Shown piece by piece: positions 1 to 10,222 of a stretch of DNA of 64,000 nt. The notes under the pieces were generated by a model. The model ran no database searches. It worked only from the letters and a program-made list of their open reading frames with translations, and was not told the DNA's origin. The stretch comes from Nitrospira sp. CR1.1 (GTDB lineage Bacteria; Nitrospirota; Nitrospiria; Nitrospirales; Nitrospiraceae): contig WIAF01000002.1 of assembly GCA_014055465.1 (NCBI GenBank), positions 372,001 through 436,000 on the forward strand, written 5' to 3'. The translations under genes were made by a program, and so were the position numbers. The first letter of the stretch is position 1. The number at the start of each line of letters is the position of its first letter.

Positions 1-1
1 T

Positions 2-544
2 GAAACATTCGGCGACTCCAATAAGGGCAAAGACTTCTACGGAGCCGTGCGGTTCGATTACGCCCGCTCCGCACATTTTTCGGCGAGCCTGTCCGGATTC
101 GCCTATCTCGGCAATAGCAATGCCACTGTCCTCACAGGATTCGGCCTGGCAGACGTGAACTGGAATCGCTACGGCATAGCGGCGCATCTGCGTTACAAAA
201 TGTTCGACCTTTACGGAATGTACACCCTCGACCGCATCGCCCACGTGCCGACCGCTGGCTTAGCCAACTTTGACAAGAGCGCCAGCGGGCTATCGGTGGC
301 ATTGGATACCTATGTGACCAACCGCACTCTGTTCTCCCTGCGATACGACAATATGGATGCCGGCGGTGACCTCAGTCAGCGCACATCTCAAAGCTTCGCT
401 GGAATGCAGGTCAAACAATACCTCCGGTCCAATGTGGCCCTGTTCGCGCGAAACGACCTCAACCTGCGGCGGGCAGAAGACGGCAATGCGGCGGCCCGTA
501 ATTTACGACACGCCTTCTTCGTGGGAATCGATATCGCGTACTAG
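2..544 (+). CDS. Outer-membrane beta-barrel protein, C-terminal part
   Basis: The frame is open from the first base of the window, so the gene begins upstream; the GTG at 47 lies inside it and is not a start. About 180 residues are visible. They show alternating short hydrophobic/polar strands rich in Tyr, Asn, Gly and Asp and end in an aromatic residue (IAY), as in outer-membrane barrels that need a terminal aromatic for BAM recognition. No heme or metal motif is seen in the visible part. It is followed 22 bp later by a secreted di-heme cytochrome c, which suggests a shared transcript and perhaps a porin-like partner in periplasmic electron transfer. The exact family cannot be named from this fragment. 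Confidence 0.6.
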   Translation, partial: ETFGDSNKGKDFYGAVRFDYARSAHFSASLSGFAYLGNSNATVLTGFGLADVNWNRYGIAAHLRYKMFDLYGMYTLDRIAHVPTAGLANFDKSASGLSVALDTYVTNRTLFSLRYDNMDAGGDLSQRTSQSFAGMQVKQYLRSNVALFARNDLNLRRAEDGNAAARNLRHAFFVGIDIAY

Positions 545-566
545 ACGGACTGGGGCAAAGACTACG

Positions 567-1340
567 ATGCGCACAAATACCTTCACATACTTCATCCTGC
601 TGGTTGTCACGGGGCTCTGCGCATCTACCGTACAAGCCGTGAACCCCGCCACCAACCGGGACTCTCTCCTAGAAGGACGCCGGATCTATGAGCAAGCTTG
701 CGCCTGGTGCCACGGCATCGGCGGGGAAGGAGACGGACCGGCCGGCTGGTTCATCGGCCGCTATTCCAGCCCACGCCCACGCAACTTCGTGAAGGACGGG
801 TACAAGCTGCGCAGCACGGCTTCAGGCGAACTTCCAACAGATCAGGATCTGTTCAAAACCATCACGCAAGGCATTCCCGGTGTCATGCCGGCCTATCGCT
901 CACTCAGCGAACGGGACCGGTGGCAGGTCATTGCCTACCTCAAATCATGGAATACAGCATTCGAAGAAGAGAAGCCCATCCCACTCACCTTCCCCTCCTC
1001 TCCCCCCTCGCCGACCGAGGCCGGCATCCACAATGGCCGAACGCTCTACATGAAATACGACTGCCGGGCATGTCACGGGGATAATGGCGAGGGGGACGGG
1101 CCGGAAGCCATCGCCGGCCACTTACGCGATACGAACGACCTTCCCATCCAGGCCACGAATCTCACCGCACCGTCGTCATGGAAGAACGGGGCCTCCGGCC
1201 AGGATCTCTTCCGCATCCTCATGACCGGACTGGACGGCACACCGATGCCCTCATACGCCAATGAATTTACCGGACAAGAGGAGGCGCTGTGGGATTTGGT
1301 GTGGTACGTCCAATCCTTATCCGGACAGCATGGAAGATAA
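567..1340 (+). CDS. Secreted di-heme cytochrome c
   Basis: This 257-residue protein should carry electrons in the periplasm. Residues 1-24 form a signal peptide (hydrophobic core after MRTNTFTY, cleavage near VQA). Two CXXCH heme sites are visible, C45-A-W-C48-H49 and C166-R-A-C169-H170, each followed by Gly and each in a separate domain. Candidate distal methionines lie in PGVMPAY and GTPMPSY. The layout is a tandem of two small class-I cytochrome c domains, as in cytochrome cbb3 subunit CcoP or c4-like proteins. The ATG at 567 is chosen because it opens the signal peptide; the longer upstream frame only overlaps the preceding gene. The next gene is a copper protein, so the two may be redox partners. 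The electron donor and acceptor are unknown. Confidence 0.85.
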   Translation: MRTNTFTYFILLVVTGLCASTVQAVNPATNRDSLLEGRRIYEQACAWCHGIGGEGDGPAGWFIGRYSSPRPRNFVKDGYKLRSTASGELPTDQDLFKTITQGIPGVMPAYRSLSERDRWQVIAYLKSWNTAFEEEKPIPLTFPSSPPSPTEAGIHNGRTLYMKYDCRACHGDNGEGDGPEAIAGHLRDTNDLPIQATNLTAPSSWKNGASGQDLFRILMTGLDGTPMPSYANEFTGQEEALWDLVWYVQSLSGQHGR

Positions 1341-1420
1341 TTCACGGCCATGAACAGATCACAACCAGCTTTCGGACATTCGCACGCAGCGCAGACTGCC
1401 CGGAAAGAAGAACCTACTCT

Positions 1421-2140
1421 ATGAAGGCCACCCTGATCCTTGCAACGTTGGTGTTGGCTGTTCAGGCAACCCCGCTCGTGCACGCGGAACCACCCACCGG
1501 CGCACTGGCCGGTCAGGTCCTCTATGTCGGCCCGGCGATCCCCGACCGGGTGGTCGAGGTGGCCCGTGATTCGGCCTTCTGTGGAACGATGGTCACCATC
1601 AAGAGTGTCGGGATTCACCCAAAACCGCGCGGCCTGGAAGGCGCGGTCGTGAGCATCGACGGGGTCCCACTGCCCGTATCCGATTCTTCCCTTCCACCAC
1701 TCGTCTTGACAAATACCCGGTGCACCTTCGCCCCGCGCATAGCCGCCGGCATGGTGGGCCAACAGGTGGAAATCCGCAACGACGACCCGGTCATGCATAA
1801 CACGCACATCTCGATGGGGCCGCGCACCTTCGTGAATGTTGCGATGCTCCCTTCAAGCCGACCGGTCGGAAAGCCCCTTAAACAGCCGGGGATCTATACG
1901 GTCAAATGCGACGCGCACAAATTCATGCAGGCGCACCTGCTCGCCTTCGCACACCCTTTCTTCAGTGTGACGGACGAGACCGGCGCGTTCCGGATCCCCA
2001 ATCTTCCCGCAGGCGAACATCAGGTGACTATTTGGCATCACACATTGGGCACATTCCAACAATCGGTGACCATTCCGGCGCAAGGAGAAACCAGCATCAC
2101 GCTCGAATATCCGAATCATGCTGACGCCAGAAAAAAATAA
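1421..2140 (+). CDS. Secreted cupredoxin with carboxypeptidase-regulatory-like domain
   Basis: This 239-residue protein has a signal peptide (residues 1-22, cleavage near VHA) and looks like a small blue copper protein. The probable type 1 copper ligands are H126 (in VMHNTH), C163, H166 and M169. The C-x2-H-x2-M spacing is that of amicyanin. After it comes a beta-sandwich stretch ([18 protein letters not shown]) typical of carboxypeptidase-regulatory-like domains, found in proteins often annotated as methylamine-utilisation-like. The ATG at 1421 follows a GAAAGAAG ribosome site. It sits between a di-heme cytochrome and two sensor kinases and overlaps the first kinase by 23 nt, so it may shuttle electrons for, or report redox state to, this cluster. 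That role is inferred only from position. Confidence 0.75.
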   Translation: MKATLILATLVLAVQATPLVHAEPPTGALAGQVLYVGPAIPDRVVEVARDSAFCGTMVTIKSVGIHPKPRGLEGAVVSIDGVPLPVSDSSLPPLVLTNTRCTFAPRIAAGMVGQQVEIRNDDPVMHNTHISMGPRTFVNVAMLPSSRPVGKPLKQPGIYTVKCDAHKFMQAHLLAFAHPFFSVTDETGAFRIPNLPAGEHQVTIWHHTLGTFQQSVTIPAQGETSITLEYPNHADARKK

Positions 2141-5057
2141 TCGGCCGTGGCTCAGCGGGCCACGAGCCATGTGGCACGGAAGTCTCCGGCTCCGGCTCAG
2201 CGTCGGGATGGCGGTGATGATCACCCTTGGCATGACCATCTTTGCGACGGTGCGACTGATTGAAATCCGTCGCATCGTCGAGGATGTCGCACAGGCCCGT
2301 GCGCTCGCGATCAGTCGTACTTTCGCCATGATGGGAGCGGCCGCGGTTCTGGACAATCTGTTCCGCATTCAAGAGGCCCTAATTCGCTATGCCCAGGACG
2401 CCGACATCGTCAGTATCGTCCTGATCGATCCTGACAATATGATCGTCGCGGCGACCGACCCCGGGGAAATCGGTCAGCAGCTCACGGATCCCACGCTGTC
2501 CCTGGCTCAAGCCAGGGAAGTCGAAACTGTCGCTCACGACCTGCAGCCGGACGGAACGCCGACGCTGGTGATCGCCACGCCATTGTTAAACGAACAGACT
2601 GTTGCGGCCTGGGTCCGACTGGAGTTCTCGCTCGTGGCGATGAAGCAGGAAGTGGCGCGAGAATTTCGTCAGTTGCTCCTGTTCTCCGCCTTGCTGATGA
2701 CCATGACGATTGTCGTGAGCCAGCTGGGGGTCCGACGCATGTCGGCATTGTTTCGAGACACCGCCGGAAAACTGCAGGACACGCTGCAGACTCTGCACCA
2801 CCCTGCGGAGCAGGAACCGCCCGCGCCTGACGCGCCCCAACCCTCTGACGCCCCCGCCACCCTCTCCCATGAGGGTGAACTCGAACAGATGGTGTCCCTC
2901 GTGGAAACCACCACGACCCTACTCACCGCCCAAGCGCAACGCCTCCAGTCGTTCACCCAGTCCCTGGAACAGGCGGTACAGGAACGAACGACCGAATTGA
3001 GTCAGGCAAAGGAGGCCGCCGAGACAGCGAATCAGGCCAAATCTCAATTCCTCGCCAACATGAGCCATGAGATCCGGACCCCGATGAATGGCGTGTTGGG
3101 GATGGCCGAACTGCTTCTCACGACGGCGCTGACGCCCAACCAGCGTTCCCTGGCCGAAACCCTTCACCGATCAGGCACCGGTCTCCTGGACATCATCAAC
3201 GAAATCCTCGATTTCTCAAAAATTGAAGCCGGGAAGTTGCACCTCGAACGCATTGAATTCGGGCTGAGACACACCATCGAGGACGCCGTCGACCTCTTAG
3301 CAGAATCCGCGAACCGCAAGCATCTGGAATTGACCTGCTTCGTGCCGGAAGAGATTCCGGACAACCTGGTCGGCGACCCTGTGCGACTCCGCCAAATTGT
3401 GCTGAATCTGGTCGGCAACGCCATCAAGTTTACGCACGCGGGTGAGGTCTCGGTCACCCTCTCTCTCTTGGCGCAACACTCTTCCAACGTGATGCTGAAG
3501 TGTGCCGTTCGCGACACCGGCGTCGGCATTTCCGAAAACGTACGCGCGCGACTCTTTCAAGCATTCTCCCAGGCGGACGGGTCCACCACCAGACAGTTTG
3601 GCGGCACGGGACTCGGCCTTGCGATCGTCAAGCAATTGGCACGCTTGATGGGGGGCGAGGTGGGGGTCGATAGCGTTCCCGGAAAGGGCTCAACCTTCTG
3701 GTTCACCGTCGCACTAGAAACCGTCGCAGCGACCGGGACCGCGGCAGAGAGCCAACCGGCTACGGTTTCGGGCATGGCCATCCTGATCGTCGATGACAAT
3801 CCGACGAATCGGCACATTCTCGAAGCCCACCTGACCAGCTGGGGCGCCATCACGCACTCGGTGCACTCCGCCCAAGAGGCCTTACGCTTTCTCGACGCGC
3901 AGGAGCTCTCGCATCCAAGAGTTCGGCTGGCTGTGCTGGATATTCATATGCCGGACATGGACGGCATCGATCTCGCCCAGACCATCAGGAACTCTCCCAC
4001 ACTTCGCGACCTCCTGTTGGTGGCCTTGAGCTCCGTCGGTCATCCGGGCCAGGATCCTCGCCTTTCACCGACACTCTTCGATGCCTGGTTGAGGAAGCCG
4101 ATCCACCAATCGTTGCTGAAAGACTGCCTGACACGGGTCTGCCGGAAAGCCCCGGAAGATGCGCCGCAGGCAATGGTCCAACCACAGGGTCAGACGCAGA
4201 CGCTCGCCGGCCACATCCTGGTGGCCGAAGACAATCCCGTCAATCGCGAGGTGGCCTGCACCATGCTGGAACTCCTGGGCTGCACCACCGCCGTGGCGGA
4301 AAATGGCAAGGAAGCGGTGTCCGCGGCCGAGAACGGTTCATTTGATGTGATTCTCATGGATTGCCACATGCCTGAGATGGATGGCATGACCGCCACTGGC
4401 ATCATCCGGACACACGAACGGCAACAAGAGCCTCCACGCCACACCGCCATCGTTGCCCTGACCGCGAACGCGCTAGAAGGTGACCGCCAACGGTGCCTCG
4501 CCGCCGGCATGGACGACTACCTGACGAAGCCCTTCACGGTGAATCAGCTCAAGACCTTACTCCAACGGTGGCTTCCCACCCCTGCCGTGGCCGCCTCAAC
4601 CACGGCCCCCCTTCCGTCACAGCCACTGAGCGCCGAAATCCTCCCGGAGATCGGTCCCCCTGCTGCGCAACACAGACCGGCAGCAATCGACAACCACCTA
4701 GACCGCAACGCCTGGCAGGCCATCCGCGCCCGCCAGCGACCGGGACAGCCAGATTTCCTGCACAAGGCGCTCTCCCTGTACCTTCCCCACGCCGAAGCGC
4801 AGCTGATTCAGCTCGAGCAACACCTGACCAGCGGCGACATCCACGCCATCACGATTGTCGCCCATACGCTGAAGTCGTCCTCCGCGCAACTCGGCGCGCA
4901 CCGTCTTGCCGGCCTGTATGCGGAAGTCGAGGCGGCCGGACGCGCCGGCAAAACCGGCGAGCTTCCCGCGCTCTTTCAACGCCTGCGTCCCGAACACCAT
5001 GCCGTCTGTGCCCTCATGCAGGAAGAACTCAACCGAACAGGACGGTCCGCAGCATGA
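2118..5057 (+). CDS. Membrane hybrid histidine kinase (HisKA-HATPase-REC-REC-HPt)
   Basis: This 979-residue multistep phosphorelay kinase has two membrane segments (about 26-46 and 186-204) around a periplasmic sensor region of about 140 residues with no family I recognise. A coiled-coil linker follows, then HisKA with phospho-His H317 ([11 protein letters not shown]), a HATPase_c with N, G1 (DTGVGI) and G2 (GGTGLGL) boxes, receiver 1 with D608, receiver 2 with D748 and a C-terminal HPt with H916 ([13 protein letters not shown]). It carries a full His-Asp-His relay but no output domain, so the signal must leave through a separate regulator. The start codon lies inside the end of the cupredoxin gene, and the stop overlaps the start of the next kinase as ATGA, indicating translational coupling. 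The periplasmic sensor next to redox proteins suggests redox sensing (inference). Confidence 0.9.
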   Translation: MLTPEKNNRPWLSGPRAMWHGSLRLRLSVGMAVMITLGMTIFATVRLIEIRRIVEDVAQARALAISRTFAMMGAAAVLDNLFRIQEALIRYAQDADIVSIVLIDPDNMIVAATDPGEIGQQLTDPTLSLAQAREVETVAHDLQPDGTPTLVIATPLLNEQTVAAWVRLEFSLVAMKQEVAREFRQLLLFSALLMTMTIVVSQLGVRRMSALFRDTAGKLQDTLQTLHHPAEQEPPAPDAPQPSDAPATLSHEGELEQMVSLVETTTTLLTAQAQRLQSFTQSLEQAVQERTTELSQAKEAAETANQAKSQFLANMSHEIRTPMNGVLGMAELLLTTALTPNQRSLAETLHRSGTGLLDIINEILDFSKIEAGKLHLERIEFGLRHTIEDAVDLLAESANRKHLELTCFVPEEIPDNLVGDPVRLRQIVLNLVGNAIKFTHAGEVSVTLSLLAQHSSNVMLKCAVRDTGVGISENVRARLFQAFSQADGSTTRQFGGTGLGLAIVKQLARLMGGEVGVDSVPGKGSTFWFTVALETVAATGTAAESQPATVSGMAILIVDDNPTNRHILEAHLTSWGAITHSVHSAQEALRFLDAQELSHPRVRLAVLDIHMPDMDGIDLAQTIRNSPTLRDLLLVALSSVGHPGQDPRLSPTLFDAWLRKPIHQSLLKDCLTRVCRKAPEDAPQAMVQPQGQTQTLAGHILVAEDNPVNREVACTMLELLGCTTAVAENGKEAVSAAENGSFDVILMDCHMPEMDGMTATGIIRTHERQQEPPRHTAIVALTANALEGDRQRCLAAGMDDYLTKPFTVNQLKTLLQRWLPTPAVAASTTAPLPSQPLSAEILPEIGPPAAQHRPAAIDNHLDRNAWQAIRARQRPGQPDFLHKALSLYLPHAEAQLIQLEQHLTSGDIHAITIVAHTLKSSSAQLGAHRLAGLYAEVEAAGRAGKTGELPALFQRLRPEHHAVCALMQEELNRTGRSAA

Positions 5058-7999
5058 CGGAGCCGAATGAGCAGAGCAGACCGGCCCACCCCCCCGCCAA
5101 CAGCGAACAGGCCATCGCGCGGCAGCAGCATGAGTCGCATCTGCGTGAGAGTGAAGAAAAATACCGGCGGCTCTTCGAGTCGTCGCGCGATGCGATCATG
5201 ATCCTCTATCCGCCCGACTGGAATTTCATCGCCTGCAACCCAGCCACGGTCACACTGTTCGGAGCACGGGACGAGGCCCACTTCACATCCCTGGGCCCCG
5301 GCGATGTGTCTCCCGAGTATCAACCGGACGGTGAACTGTCCATGGTCAAGGCACGCAAGGCCATTGAGGCGGCCATGCGGGAAGGCTTTCACCTATTCGA
5401 ATGGATGCACAAACAAGTCGGCGGGCCGAATTTTTTGACAACCGTTCAATTAACCCGCATCACCCTCCAAGGCGTCGAGGGGCTACAAGCGACCGTCCGT
5501 GACATTACCGAGCAACGCCGAGCCGAAACCGAACTACGCGCCTATGCGACGTTTCAACGAGCCATCCTGGACAGTGCCGGCTACGCGATTATTTCCTGCC
5601 GACCCGACGGCATCATTCAACTTTTCAATCCGGCAGCGGAAGCGCTCCTCGGCTACAGCGCCGACGAACTGATCGGCCGCCAGCACCCGGGCATCTTTCA
5701 CGATCCCGAAGAAGTCGGAGCACGGGCCAGACAACTCTCCGACGAATTCGGCAGCACCATCGCGCCCGGATTCGACGTCTTCATTGAAAAGTGCCGGCGC
5801 AACCTCCCCAATGAACATGAGTGGACGTACATTCGCAAGGATGGTACGAGAAGAACGGTCCTCCTGAATGTCACGGCAATGCGGGACGCCGACGGCGAGA
5901 TCACGGGCTACCTCGGGGTCGCTTCCGACGTCACCCCGCTCAAACGGACCGCGCAGGAATTATTGCTGGCGAAAGAGGTGGCAGAAGCCGCCAACCGCAC
6001 CAAGTCGCAATTCCTCGCCAATATGAGCCATGAGATCCGGACGCCGATGAACGGCGTCCTGGGCATGACCGAGCTCTTGCTTTCGACCACTCTCGACACG
6101 CGCCAGCGCCATGTGACGCGGACCATTCAACAGTCCGGCGAAGCGCTGCTCGCGATCATCAACGATATTCTCGACTTCTCCAAAATCGAAGCGGGCAAAC
6201 TCCAACTGGAACAACTGGATTTCGACGTGCAGGAAACCGTCGAAAACGCCGTGGAGCTCTTTGCAGGCCCGGCCCAGCGGAAGCACATAGAACTGACCTG
6301 TCAGGTGCTGGGTCCCTTCACGCGCGCCCTCCGCGGCGACCCCATTCGCCTTCGCCAGGCGTTGCTCAATTTGACTAGTAACGCCTTAAAGTTTACGGCG
6401 AACGGGGAGATCAACGTGCGCGTCTCCGCGGTGACTGAAACGCCGACGACCGTCACCCTCCGATTCGAAGTCAAGGATTCCGGCGTGGGCATTCCGGCTG
6501 AGGCCCATCAGCGCATCTTCGAGGCCTTCTCCCAAGCCGACGGCACCACCACCAGACGTTTCGGCGGGACGGGGCTTGGCCTCACGATCGTCAAAGAACT
6601 TGTGGCGCTAATGCAAGGCCAGATAGGCGTGGAGAGCCAGGTAGGACGGGGCTCCACGTTCTGGTTTACGGCGGTCTTCGAGCGGCAGCCCGCGGTGACT
6701 CCAGGGCAGGAACAGGTCCCTGAGCGAGCGCTCATCAAGAAACGAATCCTGGTCGTCGATGACACAGCCGCCAATCGCGAGATCCTGGATGGACAGCTTC
6801 GCAGCTGGGGCGCGCTCTCGACCTTAGCCGCTTCGGCACAAGAGGCGTTGGTGTTACTCGGAACCGGCCACGACTCGCCGCACCCGTTCGACCTGGTCAT
6901 CCTGGACCTGCATATGCCCGACATGGACGGTCTGGAGTTGGCCAGGGCGATTCGCGCCAATCCGCGACTCACCGGCTTGCCGCTCTTGATGCTCACGTCA
7001 GTAGGCTATGACGACAGTACGCCAGGCACGCCTCACTTGGACGCATGGGTCACCAAACCCGTCCGGAACACCCTGCTTCGCCAAGCCCTTCTCGGCCTGC
7101 TCCAAACCAGGCATCATGCGCCTGTTCAACCTCCGCCGGCACCGCCTTTAGCGACTGGCCCGATCCCGTTTAAAGCTGCCCGCCTGCTTCTCGTCGAAGA
7201 CACACCCGTCAACCGGGAGGTGGCCATCGGGATGTTAGACATGCTCGGGCACTTTGTGCAGGCCGTCGAGAACGGACGTCTTGCGGTCGAAGCCGTCGCG
7301 AAGGAACGATTCGACCTGATTCTGATGGATTGTCAGATGCCGGACATGGATGGCTTTACCGCCACCACCGCGATTCGGCAGCAGGAACGAGAAGCCGCAG
7401 ATCACCGCCACGTGCCCATTATTGCCCTCACAGCGAATGCGATGGAAGGTGATCGCACCCGGTGCCTGGCTGCCGGGATGGACGACTACCTGGCGAAACC
7501 CTTTACCATGGCACAGCTCAGCGACATGCTGACGCAATGGCTGACATCACCGACGGCTGTTGACTCGACCAAACCTGCCTCGTCCCCACCGGCATGCCCG
7601 GACCATGCACCATCTGACCAGCCACCCTCTTCCTCCGTTGCCGAGATCGACAAGGCGGCCTGGGACGCGATCCTGGCGCTTCAACGGCCGGGACGACCCG
7701 ATATCCTGGCGCGAGTCCTGACGGCCTATCTGAACGATTCCCCGATCCTGGTCGAGGAGATTCGCACGGCAGTCCGAGCGCAGGACCCCGTTGCCCTTGC
7801 CAAGGCGGCGCATCGGCTCAAATCCAGCAGCGCGCAACTCGGGGCCTTGGCCACGGCAGCCCACTGTAAAGAACTCGAAAACCTGGGACGCCTCGCGCAC
7901 CTCGAAGGTGCTGCCGGTCTACTGGCACAACTTACGGACGCCCATCAAGCCGCCTGCGCTGCCATGACCAGCGAGCTCTTGCAGCGCACTGCCGCCTGA
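5054..7999 (+). CDS. Cytoplasmic PAS-PAS hybrid histidine kinase (HisKA-HATPase-REC-REC-HPt)
   Basis: This 981-residue hybrid kinase has no clear membrane segment. Order: PAS 1 (about 37-155), PAS 2 (about 168-300), HisKA with H326, HATPase_c (DSGVGI, GGTGLGL), receiver 1 with D618, receiver 2 with D759 and HPt with H920. The open frame extends far upstream through the previous gene, but the real start is the ATG at 5054, in a 4-nt ATGA overlap with the preceding kinase stop. The kinase cores of the two genes are very similar, which points to tandem duplication followed by replacement of the sensor half: membrane sensor in one, PAS pair in the other. The two may form a hetero-relay. No response regulator with an output domain is adjacent. 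Confidence 0.9.
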   Translation: MTEPNEQSRPAHPPANSEQAIARQQHESHLRESEEKYRRLFESSRDAIMILYPPDWNFIACNPATVTLFGARDEAHFTSLGPGDVSPEYQPDGELSMVKARKAIEAAMREGFHLFEWMHKQVGGPNFLTTVQLTRITLQGVEGLQATVRDITEQRRAETELRAYATFQRAILDSAGYAIISCRPDGIIQLFNPAAEALLGYSADELIGRQHPGIFHDPEEVGARARQLSDEFGSTIAPGFDVFIEKCRRNLPNEHEWTYIRKDGTRRTVLLNVTAMRDADGEITGYLGVASDVTPLKRTAQELLLAKEVAEAANRTKSQFLANMSHEIRTPMNGVLGMTELLLSTTLDTRQRHVTRTIQQSGEALLAIINDILDFSKIEAGKLQLEQLDFDVQETVENAVELFAGPAQRKHIELTCQVLGPFTRALRGDPIRLRQALLNLTSNALKFTANGEINVRVSAVTETPTTVTLRFEVKDSGVGIPAEAHQRIFEAFSQADGTTTRRFGGTGLGLTIVKELVALMQGQIGVESQVGRGSTFWFTAVFERQPAVTPGQEQVPERALIKKRILVVDDTAANREILDGQLRSWGALSTLAASAQEALVLLGTGHDSPHPFDLVILDLHMPDMDGLELARAIRANPRLTGLPLLMLTSVGYDDSTPGTPHLDAWVTKPVRNTLLRQALLGLLQTRHHAPVQPPPAPPLATGPIPFKAARLLLVEDTPVNREVAIGMLDMLGHFVQAVENGRLAVEAVAKERFDLILMDCQMPDMDGFTATTAIRQQEREAADHRHVPIIALTANAMEGDRTRCLAAGMDDYLAKPFTMAQLSDMLTQWLTSPTAVDSTKPASSPPACPDHAPSDQPPSSSVAEIDKAAWDAILALQRPGRPDILARVLTAYLNDSPILVEEIRTAVRAQDPVALAKAAHRLKSSSAQLGALATAAHCKELENLGRLAHLEGAAGLLAQLTDAHQAACAAMTSELLQRTAA

Positions 8000-8016
8000 T
8001 TCATCGCTCGCCTATC

Positions 8017-8035
8017 CGTTCGTGACTTGCGAACG
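8017..8035. other. Small inverted repeat after the kinase pair
   Basis: CGTTCG and CGAACG flank a 7-nt loop between the stop of the second kinase and the apaH start. No T-run follows, so it is at best a weak terminator or processing site. Confidence 0.3.
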
Positions 8036-8065
8036 AGCCCGGTCCGCGCTAGTCTTGGCGTATCC

Positions 8066-8884
8066 ATGGCCACCTATGCAATCGGCGACGTCCAAGGCTG
8101 CTTCAGCTCGCTCATCCAGCTCACGAAGACCATTCAATTCAACCCGCAGCAGGACCGCCTCTGGTTTGTCGGCGATCTCGTCAACCGTGGCCCCGACTCC
8201 CTCAACGTGCTGCGCTACATTCGCAAACTCGGCTCCGCCGCCATTGCGGTCCTGGGGAATCACGATCTCTTCCTCCTCGCCGTTGCCGCGGGCCTGACGC
8301 CTCTTCGTCCCAGTGACACCCTGACACCGATTCTCGAGGCGCCGGACGCCCCCGGGCTGATGACGTGGTTACGGCAACAACCGCTGCTGTATCGTGAGGG
8401 CGACGTTCTGCTGGTCCATGCGGGGCTTCTGCCTGGCTGGACGGTGGAACAGGCCGAGGAGCTGGCCGGTGAGGCTCAGACAGCGATACGGGGGGATCAG
8501 TTCATGACGACCTTGCAAGCGCTCCATCCGAGCGGCCCTTTGCAATGGCGACCGGACCTGACAGGCCCGATTCGTCTGGCCACCATCATCAAGGTGCTGA
8601 CCCGATTGAGAGCCTGCTCGCAGGAAGGCATCATGGAATCATCCTTTACGGGACCTCCGGATCGGACCCCGGAGGGGTTTCAACCCTGGTTCGACGCGCC
8701 CGGCCGGCGTAGTGCGACGGCCACGATCGTCTTCGGACACTGGGCAGCCATGGGCTTACGGCTCACACCGAACCTATTGGCACTGGATAGCGGTTGCGTG
8801 TACGGGAGACAGCTGACGGCGGTGCGCCTGGAAGACCGGAAAGTGTTTCAGGTCCGCTGCGAGGAGACACGTGGCGGAAGGTGA
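8066..8884 (+). CDS. apaH: Symmetrical bis(5'-nucleosyl)-tetraphosphatase
   Basis: Hydrolyses Ap4A and related dinucleotides symmetrically to two ADP, lowering stress alarmone levels in the cytoplasm. The 272-residue length matches ApaH. Metallophosphatase motifs are visible in order: GDVQGC (ApaH usually has GD(I/V)QGC), GDLVNRGP, GNHD, and later histidines in VHAG and FGHWAAMG. The frame extends upstream to 8027, but the ATG at 8066 begins the canonical MATYAIGD N-terminus. The stop overlaps the next gene by 14 nt, so the two are probably co-transcribed. Confidence 0.92.
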   Translation: MATYAIGDVQGCFSSLIQLTKTIQFNPQQDRLWFVGDLVNRGPDSLNVLRYIRKLGSAAIAVLGNHDLFLLAVAAGLTPLRPSDTLTPILEAPDAPGLMTWLRQQPLLYREGDVLLVHAGLLPGWTVEQAEELAGEAQTAIRGDQFMTTLQALHPSGPLQWRPDLTGPIRLATIIKVLTRLRACSQEGIMESSFTGPPDRTPEGFQPWFDAPGRRSATATIVFGHWAAMGLRLTPNLLALDSGCVYGRQLTAVRLEDRKVFQVRCEETRGGR

Positions 8885-9437
8885 CCGGGCAACCGTGCCC
8901 GATTGGCCACGGTACACCAACAGCCTATTTCCTCCTTACCGGTTTCTTCCGGGACAGACCCCCCATCCTCGTCGCGATTCACTGGGCCATTCCTTCGAAC
9001 AACCTGAACCTCGCCCGCGCCCATTCGAACCTGGACAATGGATGACCTCCGAGGAGTATCTGTATGGCATCGATCTCTATAACGGGACCTACTGGTGGGA
9101 AGCGCACGAAGTCTTCGAGGGATTCTGGCATGCCTACGGACGCAGTACGCCGGCTGGGAATTTCTTTCAGGCGCTGATTCAGTGCGCCGCCGCCAATCTC
9201 AAGCGCGAGCTGGGGAATGAACCGGCCGCCCGCAAACTTGTGGCCAGCGGCCTTGCCCGATTGCGGCAGACCCCCAGTCACTACATGGGGATGAACACCT
9301 CCGCGTTCGCCCTGGACCTCACGCAGTGGCTGAATGGACGTGAACCGATCGTCAGAATACGGCTGGAGCTGCCGGGGGCTGTCGAGACGCCTCGCGTGCC
9401 GGAATCGCTAAAGGCGGAGGGGCGTTCGGGTAGTTAG
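8871..9437 (+). CDS. DUF309 family protein
   Basis: A 188-residue protein of the DUF309 family, recognised by the conserved YNGTYWWEAHEVFEGFWH region and the following helical hairpin (FFQALIQCAAANLKRE). The conserved acidic and His residues (EAHEVFE) suggest a metal or ligand site, but the biochemical function of the family is not established. The start is GTG at 8871 with GAGGAG just upstream, inside the 3' end of apaH. It ends in a 4-bp overlap with the convergent panB gene, so there is no room for a conventional terminator. About 50 N-terminal residues before the core are Pro-rich and look specific to this lineage. Confidence 0.75.
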   Translation: MAEGDRATVPDWPRYTNSLFPPYRFLPGQTPHPRRDSLGHSFEQPEPRPRPFEPGQWMTSEEYLYGIDLYNGTYWWEAHEVFEGFWHAYGRSTPAGNFFQALIQCAAANLKRELGNEPAARKLVASGLARLRQTPSHYMGMNTSAFALDLTQWLNGREPIVRIRLELPGAVETPRVPESLKAEGRSGS

Positions 9438-10222
9438 TGGTAGCTTTCCGAATCGGAAGGGAAGGCGCCCTGTTCGACTTCATCTTTATAGCGGCGTAGC
9501 GCGTGGATCGCATCCGCCTTCAGGTGGCCATAGGGCTTCACGAACTTCGGCACAAACTCATCGAACAAGCCCAAGAGATCGTAGATCACCAGCACCTGCC
9601 CGTCACAATGCGGGCCGGCGCCGATACCGATCGTCGGAATGGTCACCGCCTCGCTCACCGCCTTCGCCACACCTGCGGGAATCGCCTCCAACACGATCGC
9701 GGACGCACCGGCAGCCGCTAAGGCCTGGGCATCATCGAGCAGGTACTGCGCCCGATCCCGCCCTTTTCCCTGAACCCTGTAGCCGCCATATTGCTGAACC
9801 GATTGCGGAGTCATGCCGAGATGGCCGATCACCGGAATCCCGATACTCGTCATCGCCGCCACGCGATCAGCCATGGCCGCGCCCCCTTCGACTTTCACGG
9901 CGTGGGCCCCGACCTGGAGGAACCGCCCGGCGTTACGAACGGCTTCTTCCCGGCTCACCTGATAGGACAGAAAGGGCATATCTCCGATCACCAACGAGCG
10001 CTGCACTGCTCCGGCGACCAATCTGGTGTGGTAGATCATCTCCTCCATCGTCACCGAGAGCGTAGTGGACTTTCCCTGCACCACAACTCCAAGCGAATCG
10101 CCCACCAGAATGACGTCGATCCCTGCCTGCTCCACGATACGCGCGAAGAGCGCGTCATAGGCCGTCACGACCGTGATCTTGCGTCCGTCGCGCTTGCACT
10201 TCTGCAAGTCAGGGACCGTCAT
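9434..10222 (-). CDS. panB: 3-methyl-2-oxobutanoate hydroxymethyltransferase
   Basis: First step of pantothenate and CoA synthesis: transfers a hydroxymethyl group from 5,10-methylene-THF to alpha-ketoisovalerate. The 262-residue length is normal. PanB signatures are present: VVTAYDALFA, ILVGDSLG (Mg-binding Asp), IGDMPF and HLGMTPQS. It follows metF with a TGATG junction (1-nt overlap), which suggests translational coupling. Both enzymes use methylene-THF, and folD, which makes that cofactor interconvertible, lies just upstream, so this is a one-carbon gene group. Confidence 0.95.
   Translation of the reverse strand: MTVPDLQKCKRDGRKITVVTAYDALFARIVEQAGIDVILVGDSLGVVVQGKSTTLSVTMEEMIYHTRLVAGAVQRSLVIGDMPFLSYQVSREEAVRNAGRFLQVGAHAVKVEGGAAMADRVAAMTSIGIPVIGHLGMTPQSVQQYGGYRVQGKGRDRAQYLLDDAQALAAAGASAIVLEAIPAGVAKAVSEAVTIPTIGIGAGPHCDGQVLVIYDLLGLFDEFVPKFVKPYGHLKADAIHALRRYKDEVEQGAFPSDSESYH

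Noticed and set aside
4493-5053. Long in-frame extension upstream of the second hybrid kinase
   Set aside because: It runs through the coding sequence of the first kinase in another frame and has Arg/Pro-rich shadow composition; the ATGA junction at 5054 is the natural start.
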